64,000 nucleotides of DNA from Lachnospiraceae bacterium (GCA_016284355.1 JAEEOQ010000004.1:62001-126000); one strand, 5' to 3'. Shown: positions 19,789 to 30,137, counted from the first letter of the stretch. Numbers and translations: made by a program. Notes: generated from the sequence alone by a model not told the origin.

Positions 19789-20385
19789 ATGGGTGATATG
19801 CTGACAAAAAATGAATACAGAGAACTTGTCAAGAATCAGCGAATGATGCTGGGTCTTGAAAATATCAATCAGCTTTCGCAGGTTATAATCGATGAGTACT
19901 GTCAGCTTGAAAGTTATAAAAACGCAGACGTTATCATGCCATATTGTTCCAAAGACTATGAGATAAACACCAGAAGTCTTATTAAAAGAGCAATTGAAGA
20001 TGGCAAGATAGTAGCTGTTCCAAAGCTTATAATAGATGAATTTGGCGAAGGTTATATGGTATTTGTAAAGATCAATGAAAATACCCCATTCATCAAAGTA
20101 AAATATAATCTTGAAGAGCCTGACAGCAACGATACCTATTACCCAAACAGGTCTCAGAGTATTGAGTATATTATGCCGGGGCTTGCCTTTGACCTTAATG
20201 GCGGCAGGATTGGATACGGCGGCGGGTATTATGACAGATACCTTAGCAAATACGATATGCCAAATCTTCACAAAGTAGCTCTGGCGCTTGACTTTCAGAT
20301 CTTTGACGAACTGCCTTGCAATGAATACGACAAAAAATATGATACATTGATATCAGAAAACAGATATTTTTTCAGAAATTTTTAG
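19789..20385 (+). CDS. 5-formyltetrahydrofolate cyclo-ligase
   Basis: VIMPGLAFD-like IMPGLAFDLNGGRIGYGGGYYDRYL. Confidence 0.92.
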   Translation: MGDMLTKNEYRELVKNQRMMLGLENINQLSQVIIDEYCQLESYKNADVIMPYCSKDYEINTRSLIKRAIEDGKIVAVPKLIIDEFGEGYMVFVKINENTPFIKVKYNLEEPDSNDTYYPNRSQSIEYIMPGLAFDLNGGRIGYGGGYYDRYLSKYDMPNLHKVALALDFQIFDELPCNEYDKKYDTLISENRYFFRNF

Positions 20386-20416
20386 GGAAATTGTTTTTAT
20401 AAGGGGAGATATAAAA

Positions 20417-21667
20417 ATGAGCGAGTATTTAATTAATATTGGTAAAAGAGCAAAAAAGGCAGCCACAGAACTTTCAAATCTTACAGAAAAAGAAAAGAAC
20501 GATATACTTATCAAGGCTGCCGAAGGTCTTAAAAAAGACAGCTCAAAGATAATTGCTGCAAATGAAAAGGATTACGCAAAAGCTAAAGAATCCGGCATGT
20601 CAGAAGGGCTTCTTGACAGGCTTATCCTTAACGATCAAAGAATAACGTCTATGGCAACCGGTCTTTGTGACCTTGCCGCTCTTAAAAGTTCTCTTGGTGA
20701 AGTAATGGATACATACACCAGAGAAGACGGTCTTGTTATTGAAAAAGTGCGGGTTCCTATGGGAGTTATCGGAATCATTTACGAATCAAGGCCTAACGTA
20801 ACTTCAGATGCCTTCGGAATTACCTTTAAGATGGGAAATGCCTGTATTTTAAGAGGCGGTTCAGATGCAGTTAACTCCATGATAGCTATTGCTGATTCCA
20901 TAAGGAATACTTTAAATGAAAACGGAGTTGATCCAAACTGCATTCAGGTCATTGACAATACAGACAGAGAAATAGTAAATGAGTTTATGAAGCTTAAAAG
21001 CTATGTGGATCTTCTCATTCCAAGAGGAGGAGCAGGCCTTATTAATAACGTGGTAAATAATGCCACCATACCAGTTATTGAAACAGGTACAGGAAACTGC
21101 CACATATATATTCATGAAGACGCCGATCTTAATATGGCCGTTCCGATCATAATCAACGCAAAAACTCAAAGGCTCGGTGTCTGTAACGCTGCTGAATCTT
21201 TGGTTATTCACAGTAATATCTTAAAAAAAGCTCTTCCTGTTATAAAAGAAGCTCTTTTTGCTGCAGATGTAGAGATAAGAGGTGATGAAAGAGCAAGAAA
21301 AGTTTGCCCTGATATAAACGAGGCAACAGAGGAAGATTTTTACAAAGAATATCTTGCGCGAATTATTTCTGTCAAAACCGTTGACAGTCTTGATGAAGCC
21401 ATAGAGCATATCAATAAATACGGAACTCACCATTCCGACAGTATTATTACAAATGATGATCTTGCAGCAGAAAAATTCCTTAAGGAAGTTGATTCTGCCT
21501 GCGTTTATCATAATGCATCCACCAGATTTACAGATGGATTTGAATTCGGTCTTGGTGCCGAGATCGGCATAAGCACGCAAAAGCTTCATGCCAGAGGCCC
21601 AATGGGTCTTAATGAAATGACAACATATAAATATTTGATTCATGGAAACGGAAATATCAGAAAATGA
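20417..21667 (+). CDS. proA: Gamma-glutamyl phosphate reductase
   Basis: VPMGVIGIIYESRPNVTSDAFGITFKMGNACILRGG; LIPRGGAGLI. Confidence 0.96.
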   Translation: MSEYLINIGKRAKKAATELSNLTEKEKNDILIKAAEGLKKDSSKIIAANEKDYAKAKESGMSEGLLDRLILNDQRITSMATGLCDLAALKSSLGEVMDTYTREDGLVIEKVRVPMGVIGIIYESRPNVTSDAFGITFKMGNACILRGGSDAVNSMIAIADSIRNTLNENGVDPNCIQVIDNTDREIVNEFMKLKSYVDLLIPRGGAGLINNVVNNATIPVIETGTGNCHIYIHEDADLNMAVPIIINAKTQRLGVCNAAESLVIHSNILKKALPVIKEALFAADVEIRGDERARKVCPDINEATEEDFYKEYLARIISVKTVDSLDEAIEHINKYGTHHSDSIITNDDLAAEKFLKEVDSACVYHNASTRFTDGFEFGLGAEIGISTQKLHARGPMGLNEMTTYKYLIHGNGNIRK

Positions 21668-23055
21668 AAGCTTGTGTAATGACATTTGGCTGTCAGATGA
21701 ACGCCAGAGACAGTGAAAAGATTGCCGGCATTCTTGAAAGCTTCGGTTATGAGATAACCGAAGACGAGAATGCCGATTTTGTCGTATATAATACTTGTAC
21801 AGTAAGAGAAAACGCAAACACCAAACTATACGGTCATCTTGGATTTGCAGGAAAATACAAAGAAACAAATAAGGATATGGTGATCGCTATCTGCGGATGT
21901 ATGATGCAGGAGCCTGACGAAGTTGAAAAGATAAAGAAAAGCTATCCTTTCGTTGATCTTATCTTTGGTACCCATAACCTTTACAAATTCAAAGACCTTG
22001 TAAATGAGCTTTTTGAAAAAAGAGAGTACAACAAGGCTCATCCTGTTAAAAAGAACGGTAAGCTTAAGGTTAAACATGCTCTTATATGTGATGTCTGGCC
22101 TGAGGGAAAACCTATTGTTGAAGAAGAGCCTATAACAAGGATCAAAGAAGACAAGAGAAAACTGCCGTTTATGGCAAGTGTAAATATCATGTACGGATGC
22201 AACAATTTCTGTACCTACTGCATTGTACCTTATGTAAGAGGAAGAGAAAGAAGCAGAACTCCGGAGGCTATTTTAGCCGAAATTAAAGCTTTAGCTTCTG
22301 ACGGAGTAAAAGAGATAATGCTTCTTGGACAAAATGTTAACTCATACGGAAAAACACTTGCAGATCCTGTAAGCTTTGCAAGTCTTTTAAACGAAGTCTG
22401 CAAAATTGACGGAATCGAAAGAGTAAGATTTATGACAAGCCATCCAAAGGACCTTTCAGATGAGCTTATAGATGTGATCGCAAAGAACCCTAAGGTCTGC
22501 AGACATATACATCTTCCTGTTCAGTCAGGTTCTACAGAAGTGCTAAGAAGGATGAACAGAAGATATTCAAGAGAGCACTACCTTGAACTTATAAAAAAGA
22601 TTAGGGCTGCAATCCCTGAGATAGCTATAACCACAGATATAATCGTAGGTTTCCCGGGCGAAACGGAAGAAGATTTTATTGATACCGTTAACCTTGTAAA
22701 AGAATCACATTATATAGGAGCCTATACTTTTCAGTACAGTAAAAGAAGCGGAACTCCTGCTGCCTCAATGGAAGATCAGGTCCCGGAAGATGTTATCCAA
22801 AACAGATATGAGCGTCTTATGAAGGTGGTTAATGAAAGTACTCTTAGTGAAACCGCTAAACTTACCGGGAAAGAAATGACTGTCCTTGTAGAGGGTGTTA
22901 ACGAAGAAAACAAAGACCTTCTTACCGGCAGACTTTCAAATAATCTTCTTGTACATTTTAAAGGCGACGATTCTCTTATCGGCAAATTTGTTACGGTTAC
23001 ATTAGATGAATGCAAGGGCTTTTATTTTATGGGCTCTGTAACAAATAGCAATTAG
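21664..23055 (+). CDS. miaB: tRNA-2-methylthio-N6-dimethylallyladenosine synthase MiaB
   Basis: MTFGCQMNARDSEKIAG; radical SAM CNNFCTYCIVPYVRGRERSR; HLPVQSGS; TRAM-like C-terminus. Confidence 0.95.
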   Translation: MKACVMTFGCQMNARDSEKIAGILESFGYEITEDENADFVVYNTCTVRENANTKLYGHLGFAGKYKETNKDMVIAICGCMMQEPDEVEKIKKSYPFVDLIFGTHNLYKFKDLVNELFEKREYNKAHPVKKNGKLKVKHALICDVWPEGKPIVEEEPITRIKEDKRKLPFMASVNIMYGCNNFCTYCIVPYVRGRERSRTPEAILAEIKALASDGVKEIMLLGQNVNSYGKTLADPVSFASLLNEVCKIDGIERVRFMTSHPKDLSDELIDVIAKNPKVCRHIHLPVQSGSTEVLRRMNRRYSREHYLELIKKIRAAIPEIAITTDIIVGFPGETEEDFIDTVNLVKESHYIGAYTFQYSKRSGTPAASMEDQVPEDVIQNRYERLMKVVNESTLSETAKLTGKEMTVLVEGVNEENKDLLTGRLSNNLLVHFKGDDSLIGKFVTVTLDECKGFYFMGSVTNSN

Positions 23056-23084
23056 TCATTGATTTTTATTTTAATTTATGATTT

Positions 23085-23132
23085 AATAACCCTCGGTGTT
23101 TATCAAAATTTTAAATAACGAGGGTTATTTTT
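23085..23132 (+). terminator. Terminator-like hairpin abutting the sulP start codon
   Basis: AATAACCCTCG (23085-23095) / CGAGGGTTATT (23119-23129) then T-run; ATG at 23133. Confidence 0.75.
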
Positions 23133-24797
23133 ATGAAATCAAATGAAAAACTAAAGCCGAAGCTTTTTTCGGTAATGAAAACTTATTCTAAAGAGCAGTT
23201 TATAAAGGACCTTGTTGCAGGTATCATCGTCGCAATAATTGCCCTTCCTCTTTCTATAGCACTTGCTCTTGCTTCAGGTGTAACTCCTGAAAAAGGTATA
23301 TATACTGCTATTGTTGCAGGTTTTGTTATATCTTTCCTTGGCGGAAGCAGAGTACAGATAGCAGGCCCAACGGCAGCGTTTGCAACGATCGTTGCAGGTA
23401 TTGTTGCAAAAGAAGGAATGGACGGGCTTATTATAGCAACAGTTCTTGCAGGTATAATCCTTATCCTTCTTGGACTTTTCAGGCTCGGCAGCCTTATTAA
23501 ATATATCCCGTATACAATTACAACAGGATTTACTGCAGGTATCGCTTTAACTATCCTTATCGGACAGATCAAAGATTTTATGGGCCTTACCATTGTTTCT
23601 GATGAGCCTCTTATAGAAACAGCAGATAAGCTTAAAGGTATCTTTTCAAACCTTAATACTATCAATATTTCAGCACTTATCGTAGGACTTGTATGTCTTT
23701 TTGTGCTTATTGTCTGGAACTATGTTCCGGGATTTTTAAAGAAGATACCCGGTTCTCTTATTGCTGTATTTGTTGGTATAATAATGGTTAAAGGTTTTGG
23801 CATGAAAGTTAACACCATAGGAGATCTTTATACCATTTCAAGCAAGCTTCCTGCATTTACACTTCCTTCTCTTACAAAAGAGAGCATAATAACAGCGCTT
23901 CCAAACGCATTTACAATAGCTGTACTTGCTGCTATAGAGTCACTTCTTTCTGCAGTTGTTGCAGACGGAATGATAGGAAGCAAGCACAGAAGCAATCAGG
24001 AACTTATAGCTCAGGGCGCAGGCAACATCGCTTCAGCATTATTTGGCGGCATTCCTGCCACAGGTGCTATCGCTAGAACTGCAGCAAACATTAAAAACGG
24101 CGGAAGAACACCTATAGCCGGTATGGTTCATGCAATAGTGCTTTTACTTGTACTTGTTGTGCTTATGCCATACGCAGCACTTATACCTATGCCTACAATA
24201 GCAGCAATACTTTTTATGGTTGCTTATAATATGTCAGGCTGGAGACAGGTTGTACATCTTCTTAAAACCGCATCATTCTTTGATAACCTTATACTTGTGG
24301 TTACTTTTGTATTAACTGTAGCTTTTGACCTTGTTGTTGCAATAGGAGTAGGTCTTGTTCTTACATGCGTACTCTTTATGAAGAGAATGAGCGACCTTAC
24401 AGAGATTGAAAGCTGGAAATATGTGGATGAAGAAAATGATCCTGAATCTCTTTCTTTAAAAGAGGTTCCTCCTCATACTTATGTATATGAGATCAGCGGA
24501 CCTATGTTCTTTGGAGCCGCAAACAAGCTTTTTGATATTATCTCAGATGAAAATGACACATGTGTCATCTTAAGAATGAGATGTGTAAACGTTCTTGATG
24601 CCACCGCACTTCACACCATGGAGCAGATAAAAGAAACCTGTGAAAAGAAAAACATAACACTTATTCTTTCACATGTTAATGAGCAGCCTATGAAGGCTAT
24701 GGAAAAGGCCGGATTTGATAAAAAGATCGGCAAAAACAATATCTGCAGACATATTGATGAAGCTCTTGAAAGAGCGTATGAGATAAATCCGGTATAA
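23133..24797 (+). CDS. SulP-family inorganic anion transporter with STAS domain
   Basis: DLVAGIIVAIIALPLSIALALASGVTPEKGIYTAIVAGF; C-terminal STAS-like VCILRMR...DATALHTMEQI. Confidence 0.93.
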   Translation: MKSNEKLKPKLFSVMKTYSKEQFIKDLVAGIIVAIIALPLSIALALASGVTPEKGIYTAIVAGFVISFLGGSRVQIAGPTAAFATIVAGIVAKEGMDGLIIATVLAGIILILLGLFRLGSLIKYIPYTITTGFTAGIALTILIGQIKDFMGLTIVSDEPLIETADKLKGIFSNLNTINISALIVGLVCLFVLIVWNYVPGFLKKIPGSLIAVFVGIIMVKGFGMKVNTIGDLYTISSKLPAFTLPSLTKESIITALPNAFTIAVLAAIESLLSAVVADGMIGSKHRSNQELIAQGAGNIASALFGGIPATGAIARTAANIKNGGRTPIAGMVHAIVLLLVLVVLMPYAALIPMPTIAAILFMVAYNMSGWRQVVHLLKTASFFDNLILVVTFVLTVAFDLVVAIGVGLVLTCVLFMKRMSDLTEIESWKYVDEENDPESLSLKEVPPHTYVYEISGPMFFGAANKLFDIISDENDTCVILRMRCVNVLDATALHTMEQIKETCEKKNITLILSHVNEQPMKAMEKAGFDKKIGKNNICRHIDEALERAYEINPV

Positions 24798-24827
24798 AGC
24801 TATTAGTATAATTAATATAAAATAATA

Positions 24828-24856
24828 TTTACAAAGCAAACTTGTTATGACATAAT
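24828..24856 (+). promoter_or_regulatory. Putative promoter for the pyrR leader
   Basis: TTTACA (24828-24833) - 17 nt - CATAAT (24851-24856). Confidence 0.5.
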
Positions 24857-24871
24857 AATAAAGGTTTAAAG

Positions 24872-24990
24872 ATTCCTTTAAAATTCGGTACAGAGAGACC
24901 GGCAAGGATACATAATAGAAGTCTGTATATATGCAGGCATATTTAAGTGTGTACTCGCTTTGGTCTTAATGGCCAAAGCGTTTTTTATTA
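24872..24990 (+). promoter_or_regulatory. PyrR-responsive attenuator leader (PyrR binding loop plus intrinsic terminator)
   Basis: CGGT-ACAGAGAG-ACCG loop inside ATTCCTT...AAGGAT stem, then terminator CGCTTTGG...CCAAAGCG-TTTTTT (24956-24986), directly upstream of pyrR. Confidence 0.85.
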
Positions 24991-25010
24991 CTAAGATCAA
25001 GGAGGAAAAC

Positions 25011-25547
25011 ATGGCAAATTATAAAGCAACCATACTTGATGAAGCAGCAGTACTAAGAGCATTAAAAAGAATATCCCATGAGATCCTCGAAAAAAACAAC
25101 GGTCCTGAAAATGTTGTTCTTGTGGGTATCAAACGCCGAGGCGTTCCTATTGCAAAGATTATTGCAGATAACATCAAACAGATAGAAAATACAGAGGTTC
25201 CCGTAGGAGAGATCGACATTACCTATTACAGAGACGATCTTAAAAAAGAAGCTACAGAGCCTGTTATCCATGACTCAAAGATCGACATAAACATTAAAGA
25301 CAAAAAAGTGATAATGGTTGATGATGTTCTTTATACCGGCAGAACAGCAAGAGCCGCTATGGAAGCCCTTATTTCAAACGGCAGACCTTCTGCCATACAG
25401 CTTGCTGTCCTTGTAGACAGAGGTCACAGAGAGCTCCCTATAAGAGGAGATTTTGTAGGCAAAAATGTTCCTACATCCAAATCAGAGATCATAAAAGTAA
25501 AGATCCCGCCTTACGAAGACAGTCTTAGCGTTGAACTTTTCGGTTAA
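25011..25547 (+). CDS. pyrR: Bifunctional pyr regulatory protein / uracil phosphoribosyltransferase PyrR
   Basis: [24 protein letters not shown] site; [26 protein letters not shown]. Confidence 0.95.
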   Translation: MANYKATILDEAAVLRALKRISHEILEKNNGPENVVLVGIKRRGVPIAKIIADNIKQIENTEVPVGEIDITYYRDDLKKEATEPVIHDSKIDINIKDKKVIMVDDVLYTGRTARAAMEALISNGRPSAIQLAVLVDRGHRELPIRGDFVGKNVPTSKSEIIKVKIPPYEDSLSVELFG

Positions 25548-25549
25548 TT

Positions 25550-25567
25550 CGCGGTAAGCCGCGTTTT
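25550..25567 (+). terminator. Short GC hairpin between pyrR and uraA (possible weak terminator)
   Basis: CGCGG-TAAG-CCGCG-TTTT. Confidence 0.45.
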
Positions 25568-25620
25568 AATAAATATTAATTCGCATCAGTGTGTGCGAAA
25601 TATACGGAGGTTAATGAACC

Positions 25621-26964
25621 ATGAAACTTACTTATGATGTAAACGACAAACCGGGATTTGCAAAGACCCTTGTTTTTGCATTCCAGCAGCTTCTTGCTAT
25701 CCTTGCTGCAACAATCGCCGTTCCTGCTATTATCGGCAACGGCATGTCTACAAGCGCCGCACTTTTTGGTGCAGGTGTCGGAACTATTGTGTACCTTCTT
25801 TTTACACAGTTTAAGAGCCCTGTATTCCTTGGTTCTTCATTCGCATTTATCGGTTCCATGTTCGCCGCATTTGCAGGCGGTGTATCAATGTCACTCGGTT
25901 ACCTTGGCCTTATCCTTGGTGCCGCATTTGCAGGTCTTGTTTATGTTATCCTTGCTATTATAGTTAAGGTATCAGGTGTAAACTGGATCAACAAACTTAT
26001 GCCTGCAGTCGTAATCGGACCTACAGTTGCTATCATCGGTCTTTCACTTGCAGGAAATGCAGTAGGCGATCTTACAACAGGAAAAGTATTCGGTGCCGAC
26101 GGTGCCCAGCTCGCTTCTCCATATATCTGCCTTATCTGCGGTCTTGTAACTCTCTTTGTTACAATGCTTTGCTCGGTATACGGCAAGAAGATGTTCAAGA
26201 TGATCCCATTTATCATCGGTATATGCGCAGGTTATGTACTTGCTCTTATCCTTACTCTTATCGGAAACAGTGCCGGAATTGATGCTCTTAAAGTTATTGA
26301 TTTTTCCGCATTTTCAAATATGAAATGGTATCCTGATTTCACATTCCTTACAGCATTTAAAGGCGGTTATGAATTTGGTGAAGCAGGCAGCATGGGTGCT
26401 TATATAGGAACAATCGCAGCAGCTTATGTTCCTGTTGCATTCGTAGTATTTGCAGAGCATATCGCAGATCACAAGAACCTTTCATCAATCATCGAAAAAG
26501 ACCTTCTTGAAAATCCGGGCCTTCACAGAACACTTCTTGGTGACGGTGTGGGTTCAATGGTTGGTGCATTCTTTGGCGGATGTCCAAACACAACATACGG
26601 CGAGTCAGTCGGCTGCGTGGCTATCTCAGGAAACGCTTCTGTAGTAACTATCCTTACAACAGCAGTACTTGCCATTGTATCATCTTTCCTTGCTCCTTTT
26701 GTAACTGTACTTGCCACAATCCCTAACTGTGTTATGGGCGGTGTTTGTGTTGCACTTTACGGATTTATCGCTGTATCAGGTCTTAAGATGATCCAGAATG
26801 TTGATCTTAACGACAACAGAAACCTTTTTGTAGTATCTGTAATCCTTATCGCAGGTATCGGCGGACTTTCTGTAAGCTTTGGATCAGTAACCATCACTTC
26901 AGTAGCTTGTGCGCTTATCCTTGGTATCGTTACAAACCTTATCCTTAAGAAAAAAGAAGCTTAA
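25621..26964 (+). CDS. uraA: Uracil/xanthine permease family transporter (uracil permease)
   Basis: NCS2 signature: VAFVVFAEHIADHKNLSSII, GCPNTTYGESVGCVAIS; linkage to pyrR. Confidence 0.93.
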   Translation: MKLTYDVNDKPGFAKTLVFAFQQLLAILAATIAVPAIIGNGMSTSAALFGAGVGTIVYLLFTQFKSPVFLGSSFAFIGSMFAAFAGGVSMSLGYLGLILGAAFAGLVYVILAIIVKVSGVNWINKLMPAVVIGPTVAIIGLSLAGNAVGDLTTGKVFGADGAQLASPYICLICGLVTLFVTMLCSVYGKKMFKMIPFIIGICAGYVLALILTLIGNSAGIDALKVIDFSAFSNMKWYPDFTFLTAFKGGYEFGEAGSMGAYIGTIAAAYVPVAFVVFAEHIADHKNLSSIIEKDLLENPGLHRTLLGDGVGSMVGAFFGGCPNTTYGESVGCVAISGNASVVTILTTAVLAIVSSFLAPFVTVLATIPNCVMGGVCVALYGFIAVSGLKMIQNVDLNDNRNLFVVSVILIAGIGGLSVSFGSVTITSVACALILGIVTNLILKKKEA

Positions 26965-26987
26965 AATAATATAAGATAATACTTTCG

Positions 26988-27023
26988 CAAAAAGCCGGGA
27001 TTTAATTATCCCGGCTTTTTGCT
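26988..27023. terminator. Bidirectional-looking Rho-independent terminator after uraA
   Basis: CAAAAAGCCGGGA-TTTAATTA-TCCCGGCTTTTTG. Confidence 0.9.
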
Positions 27024-27068
27024 TTTAAAAGTTCTATTTATTTTTCGTGTTTAATTTTTCGTACACGC

Positions 27069-27097
27069 TTGTTAAATAGCTGAAATTAGTATATAAT
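27069..27097 (+). promoter_or_regulatory. Putative promoter for pta-ackA
   Basis: TTGTTA (27069-27074) - 17 nt - TATAAT (27092-27097). Confidence 0.65.
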
Positions 27098-27132
27098 TTA
27101 GATAATTACGGACTTTGAAAGGAGATAATAAA

Positions 27133-28134
27133 ATGAGTTTTATTGATGAGCTTAAAGCACGTGCAAAATCCGATTTAAAGACTATCGTTCTTCCTGAGAG
27201 TGAAGACGCCAGAGTTCTTAAAGCAGCTGCAGATATCTGCAAAGAAGACTTTGCAAATGTTGTCCTTATCGGTAATGAGGAGACTGTTAAAGCTGACGCT
27301 GCAAAGGGCGGCTTTGATATCAGCAAGGCAACTATCGTTGATCCTCTTAAGAGCGACAAACTTGATTCTTATGTTGATCTTTTTGCCGAGCTTCGTAAAT
27401 CAAAGGGTATGACACCTGAAGAGGCAAGAAAGATCCTTACTACAAGCAATACATACTTTGCTGTAATGATGGTAAAGGCAAAAGACGCAGACGGCGTTGT
27501 TTCAGGTGCCTGCCACTCTACAGCAGACACACTTCGTCCTTGTCTTCAGATCCTTAAGACAAAACCTGGTACAAAACTAGTATCTGCATTCTTCCTTATG
27601 GTTGTTCCAAACTGTGAGTTTGGTGAAAACGGTACATTCGTATTTGCAGACTGCGGTCTTAACCAGAATCCTAATCCTGAAGAGCTTGCAGCTATCGCAG
27701 CATCATCTGCAGAGAGCTTTAAAGCACTTGTTGGAAAAGAGCCAAAAGTTGCTATGCTTTCACATTCTTCAAAGGGTAGCGCAAAGCATGCCGATGTAGA
27801 TAAGGTTGTTGAAGCTACAAGAATTGCAAAAGAAGAGCATCCTGAGCTTAAGATTGACGGCGAGCTTCAGCTTGATGCAGCTATCGTTCCTGAAGTTGCA
27901 GCTTCAAAAGCTAAAGATTCTGAGGTGGCAGGTAAGGCCAACGTTCTTGTATTCCCTGATCTTGACGCAGGAAATATCGGTTACAAGCTTGTTCAGCGTC
28001 TTGCTAAGGCTGAGGCTTACGGTCCTATGACTCAGGGTATCGCAGCTCCTGTAAACGATCTTTCAAGAGGTTGTTCAGCTGATGATATCGTTGGTGTTGT
28101 TGCCATTACAGCTGTTCAGTGTCAGATTCAGTAG
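27133..28134 (+). CDS. pta: Phosphate acetyltransferase
   Basis: DGVVSGACHSTADTLRPCLQILKTKPGTKLVSAFFLM; VLVFPDLDAGNIGYKLVQRL; linked to ackA. Confidence 0.95.
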   Translation: MSFIDELKARAKSDLKTIVLPESEDARVLKAAADICKEDFANVVLIGNEETVKADAAKGGFDISKATIVDPLKSDKLDSYVDLFAELRKSKGMTPEEARKILTTSNTYFAVMMVKAKDADGVVSGACHSTADTLRPCLQILKTKPGTKLVSAFFLMVVPNCEFGENGTFVFADCGLNQNPNPEELAAIAASSAESFKALVGKEPKVAMLSHSSKGSAKHADVDKVVEATRIAKEEHPELKIDGELQLDAAIVPEVAASKAKDSEVAGKANVLVFPDLDAGNIGYKLVQRLAKAEAYGPMTQGIAAPVNDLSRGCSADDIVGVVAITAVQCQIQ

Positions 28135-28159
28135 ATTTTATATAGAAAGGTAAAATGTA

Positions 28160-29350
28160 ATGAAGATTTTAGTTTTAAACTGCGGATCATCATCTCTTAA
28201 ATATCAGCTTATCGATATGGATAATGAGAGCGTACTTGCAAAAGGTCTTTGCGAAAGAATCGGAATTGACGGTTCAAAGCTTACTCACAAGCCTGCCGGC
28301 AAAGATGAATTCGTTCTTGAAACACCTATGAATAATCACGAAGTAGCAGTTAAGCTTGTGCTTGACGCTCTTGTAGACAGCGCTCACGGCGTTATCGGAA
28401 GTGTTGACGAGATCTCAGCAGTAGGCCACAGAGTACTTCACGGCGGCGCTACATACAGCGAGTCAATCGTAGTAGATGCAGATGTTAAGAAGGTAATAAG
28501 AGAGTGCTTCGAACTCGGACCTCTTCACAACCCTGCAAACCTTATCGGTATCGAGGCATGCGAAGCAGCTATGCCGGGCAAGAAAAATGTTGCTGTATTT
28601 GATACAGCTTTCCATCAGACTATGCCTGAAAAATCATACCTTTATGGTATTCCTTATGAGTATTATGAGAAATATCATATCAGAAGATACGGATTCCACG
28701 GCACAAGCCATTCTTTCGTATCAAAAAGAGCTATAGAGCTTCTTGGTCTTGACAAGAACAACTCAAAGGTTATCGTTTGCCACCTTGGAAACGGTGCCAG
28801 CCTTTCTGCAGTACTTAACGGAAAGTGCTTTGATACAAGTATGGGCCTTACTCCTCTTGAAGGTCTTATCATGGGTACAAGATCAGGCGATATCGATCCT
28901 GCAGTTATCCAGTTTATAGCTAATAAAGAGGGCAAAGATATTAACGAAATGCTTAACATCTTAAACAAGAAGTCTGGTGTTCTTGGTATGAGCGGTGTTT
29001 CAAGCGACTTCAGAGATGTTGCAAAAGCAGCAAAAGAAGGAAATCACCAGGCAAAGGTTGCTCTTGAAGCTTATGTACAGAGAGTACTTCGTTACATCGG
29101 TGCATACGTAGCAGAGATGAACGGTGTTGATGCCATCGTATTTACAGCCGGAGTAGGAGAGAATGACGGCGGAATGAGAAAAGCATTCTGCGATAATCTT
29201 ACATATCTTGGTGTTAAGATCGATGATGAAAAGAACAAGCTTCGCGGAGAAGAAGTAGTTATTTCTACTCCTGATTCAAAGGTTAAGGTTGCTGTTATCC
29301 CAACCAACGAAGAACTTGCAATTGCCCGTGAAACACTTGCTTTAATTTAA
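28160..29350 (+). CDS. ackA: Acetate kinase
   Basis: [45 protein letters not shown]. Confidence 0.97.
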   Translation: MKILVLNCGSSSLKYQLIDMDNESVLAKGLCERIGIDGSKLTHKPAGKDEFVLETPMNNHEVAVKLVLDALVDSAHGVIGSVDEISAVGHRVLHGGATYSESIVVDADVKKVIRECFELGPLHNPANLIGIEACEAAMPGKKNVAVFDTAFHQTMPEKSYLYGIPYEYYEKYHIRRYGFHGTSHSFVSKRAIELLGLDKNNSKVIVCHLGNGASLSAVLNGKCFDTSMGLTPLEGLIMGTRSGDIDPAVIQFIANKEGKDINEMLNILNKKSGVLGMSGVSSDFRDVAKAAKEGNHQAKVALEAYVQRVLRYIGAYVAEMNGVDAIVFTAGVGENDGGMRKAFCDNLTYLGVKIDDEKNKLRGEEVVISTPDSKVKVAVIPTNEELAIARETLALI

Positions 29351-29353
29351 TTG

Positions 29354-29382
29354 TTGACAAATGCGGGACTAACTTGTATAAT
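29354..29382 (+). promoter_or_regulatory. Consensus sigma-A promoter for DUF177-rpmF
   Basis: TTGACA (29354-29359) - 17 nt - TATAAT (29377-29382). Confidence 0.85.
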
Positions 29383-29440
29383 ATGTCAATGTGTGAATAT
29401 TGAAGTCATTTTTAGATTTCAATAAATGGAGAGTGAATCG

Positions 29441-29950
29441 ATGATTATTTCTTTATCCGAAGTTTGTATGACTCCCGGAGAAGTTAAATCTCTTGAATGT
29501 CCGCTTGAGCTTGAAAACCTTAAGTTTAACGGCAATTCATACAAGATTACGAACAAACCTCCAATGCACCTTAACATTACCGCTTTATCCAAGACTTCGG
29601 TCAGTATAAAAGGTAATGCAGACTACACTATTAATATTCCGTGTAGCAGATGTCTTGAAGACGTTGCATGTGAAGTTAACTGTGATATAGATCTTGAATA
29701 CGATCTTAACGGCAGTTACGATGAAGAGATGGCTTATATTGAAGGCAACAGCCTTAATACCGATTCTCTTATCGCAGAAGAACTTATGCTTAATCTTCCG
29801 GATAAAGTGTTGTGCATGGAAGACTGCGCAGGACTTTGCCCTGTGTGCGGAAAGAATCTAAACCGTTCGAAGTGTGATTGTGATACTTTTGTTCCGGACC
29901 CTAGGATGGCAGCGATTCAAGATATTTTTAAGAATTTTAAGGAGGTGTAA
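29441..29950 (+). CDS. YceD/DUF177 family protein
   Basis: CSRCLEDV; LCMEDCAGLCPVCGKNLN; immediately upstream of rpmF. Confidence 0.92.
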   Translation: MIISLSEVCMTPGEVKSLECPLELENLKFNGNSYKITNKPPMHLNITALSKTSVSIKGNADYTINIPCSRCLEDVACEVNCDIDLEYDLNGSYDEEMAYIEGNSLNTDSLIAEELMLNLPDKVLCMEDCAGLCPVCGKNLNRSKCDCDTFVPDPRMAAIQDIFKNFKEV

Positions 29951-29957
29951 ATAAAAA

Positions 29958-30137
29958 ATGTCAATTTGTCCAAAGAATAAATCTTCTAAGGCAAGAAGAG
30001 ACAGCCGTAGAGCTAACTGGAAGATGACAGCTCCTAATCTTGTTAAATGCAGCAAGTGTGGTGCTCTTATGATGCCACATCGTGTTTGTAAGGCTTGTGG
30101 TTCTTACAACAAGAAGGAAATCATCGCTCAGGATTAA
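29958..30137 (+). CDS. rpmF: 50S ribosomal protein L32 (59 aa, absent from ORF track)
   Basis: MSICPKNKSSKARRDSRRANWKMTAPNLVKCSKCGALMMPHRVCKACGSYNKKEIIAQD, zinc-ribbon L32. Confidence 0.96.
   Translation: MSICPKNKSSKARRDSRRANWKMTAPNLVKCSKCGALMMPHRVCKACGSYNKKEIIAQD

Noticed and set aside
21221-21868. 215-aa minus-strand ORF
   Set aside because: Fully antisense to well-conserved proA/miaB; Cys/Ser-rich composition typical of shadow ORFs
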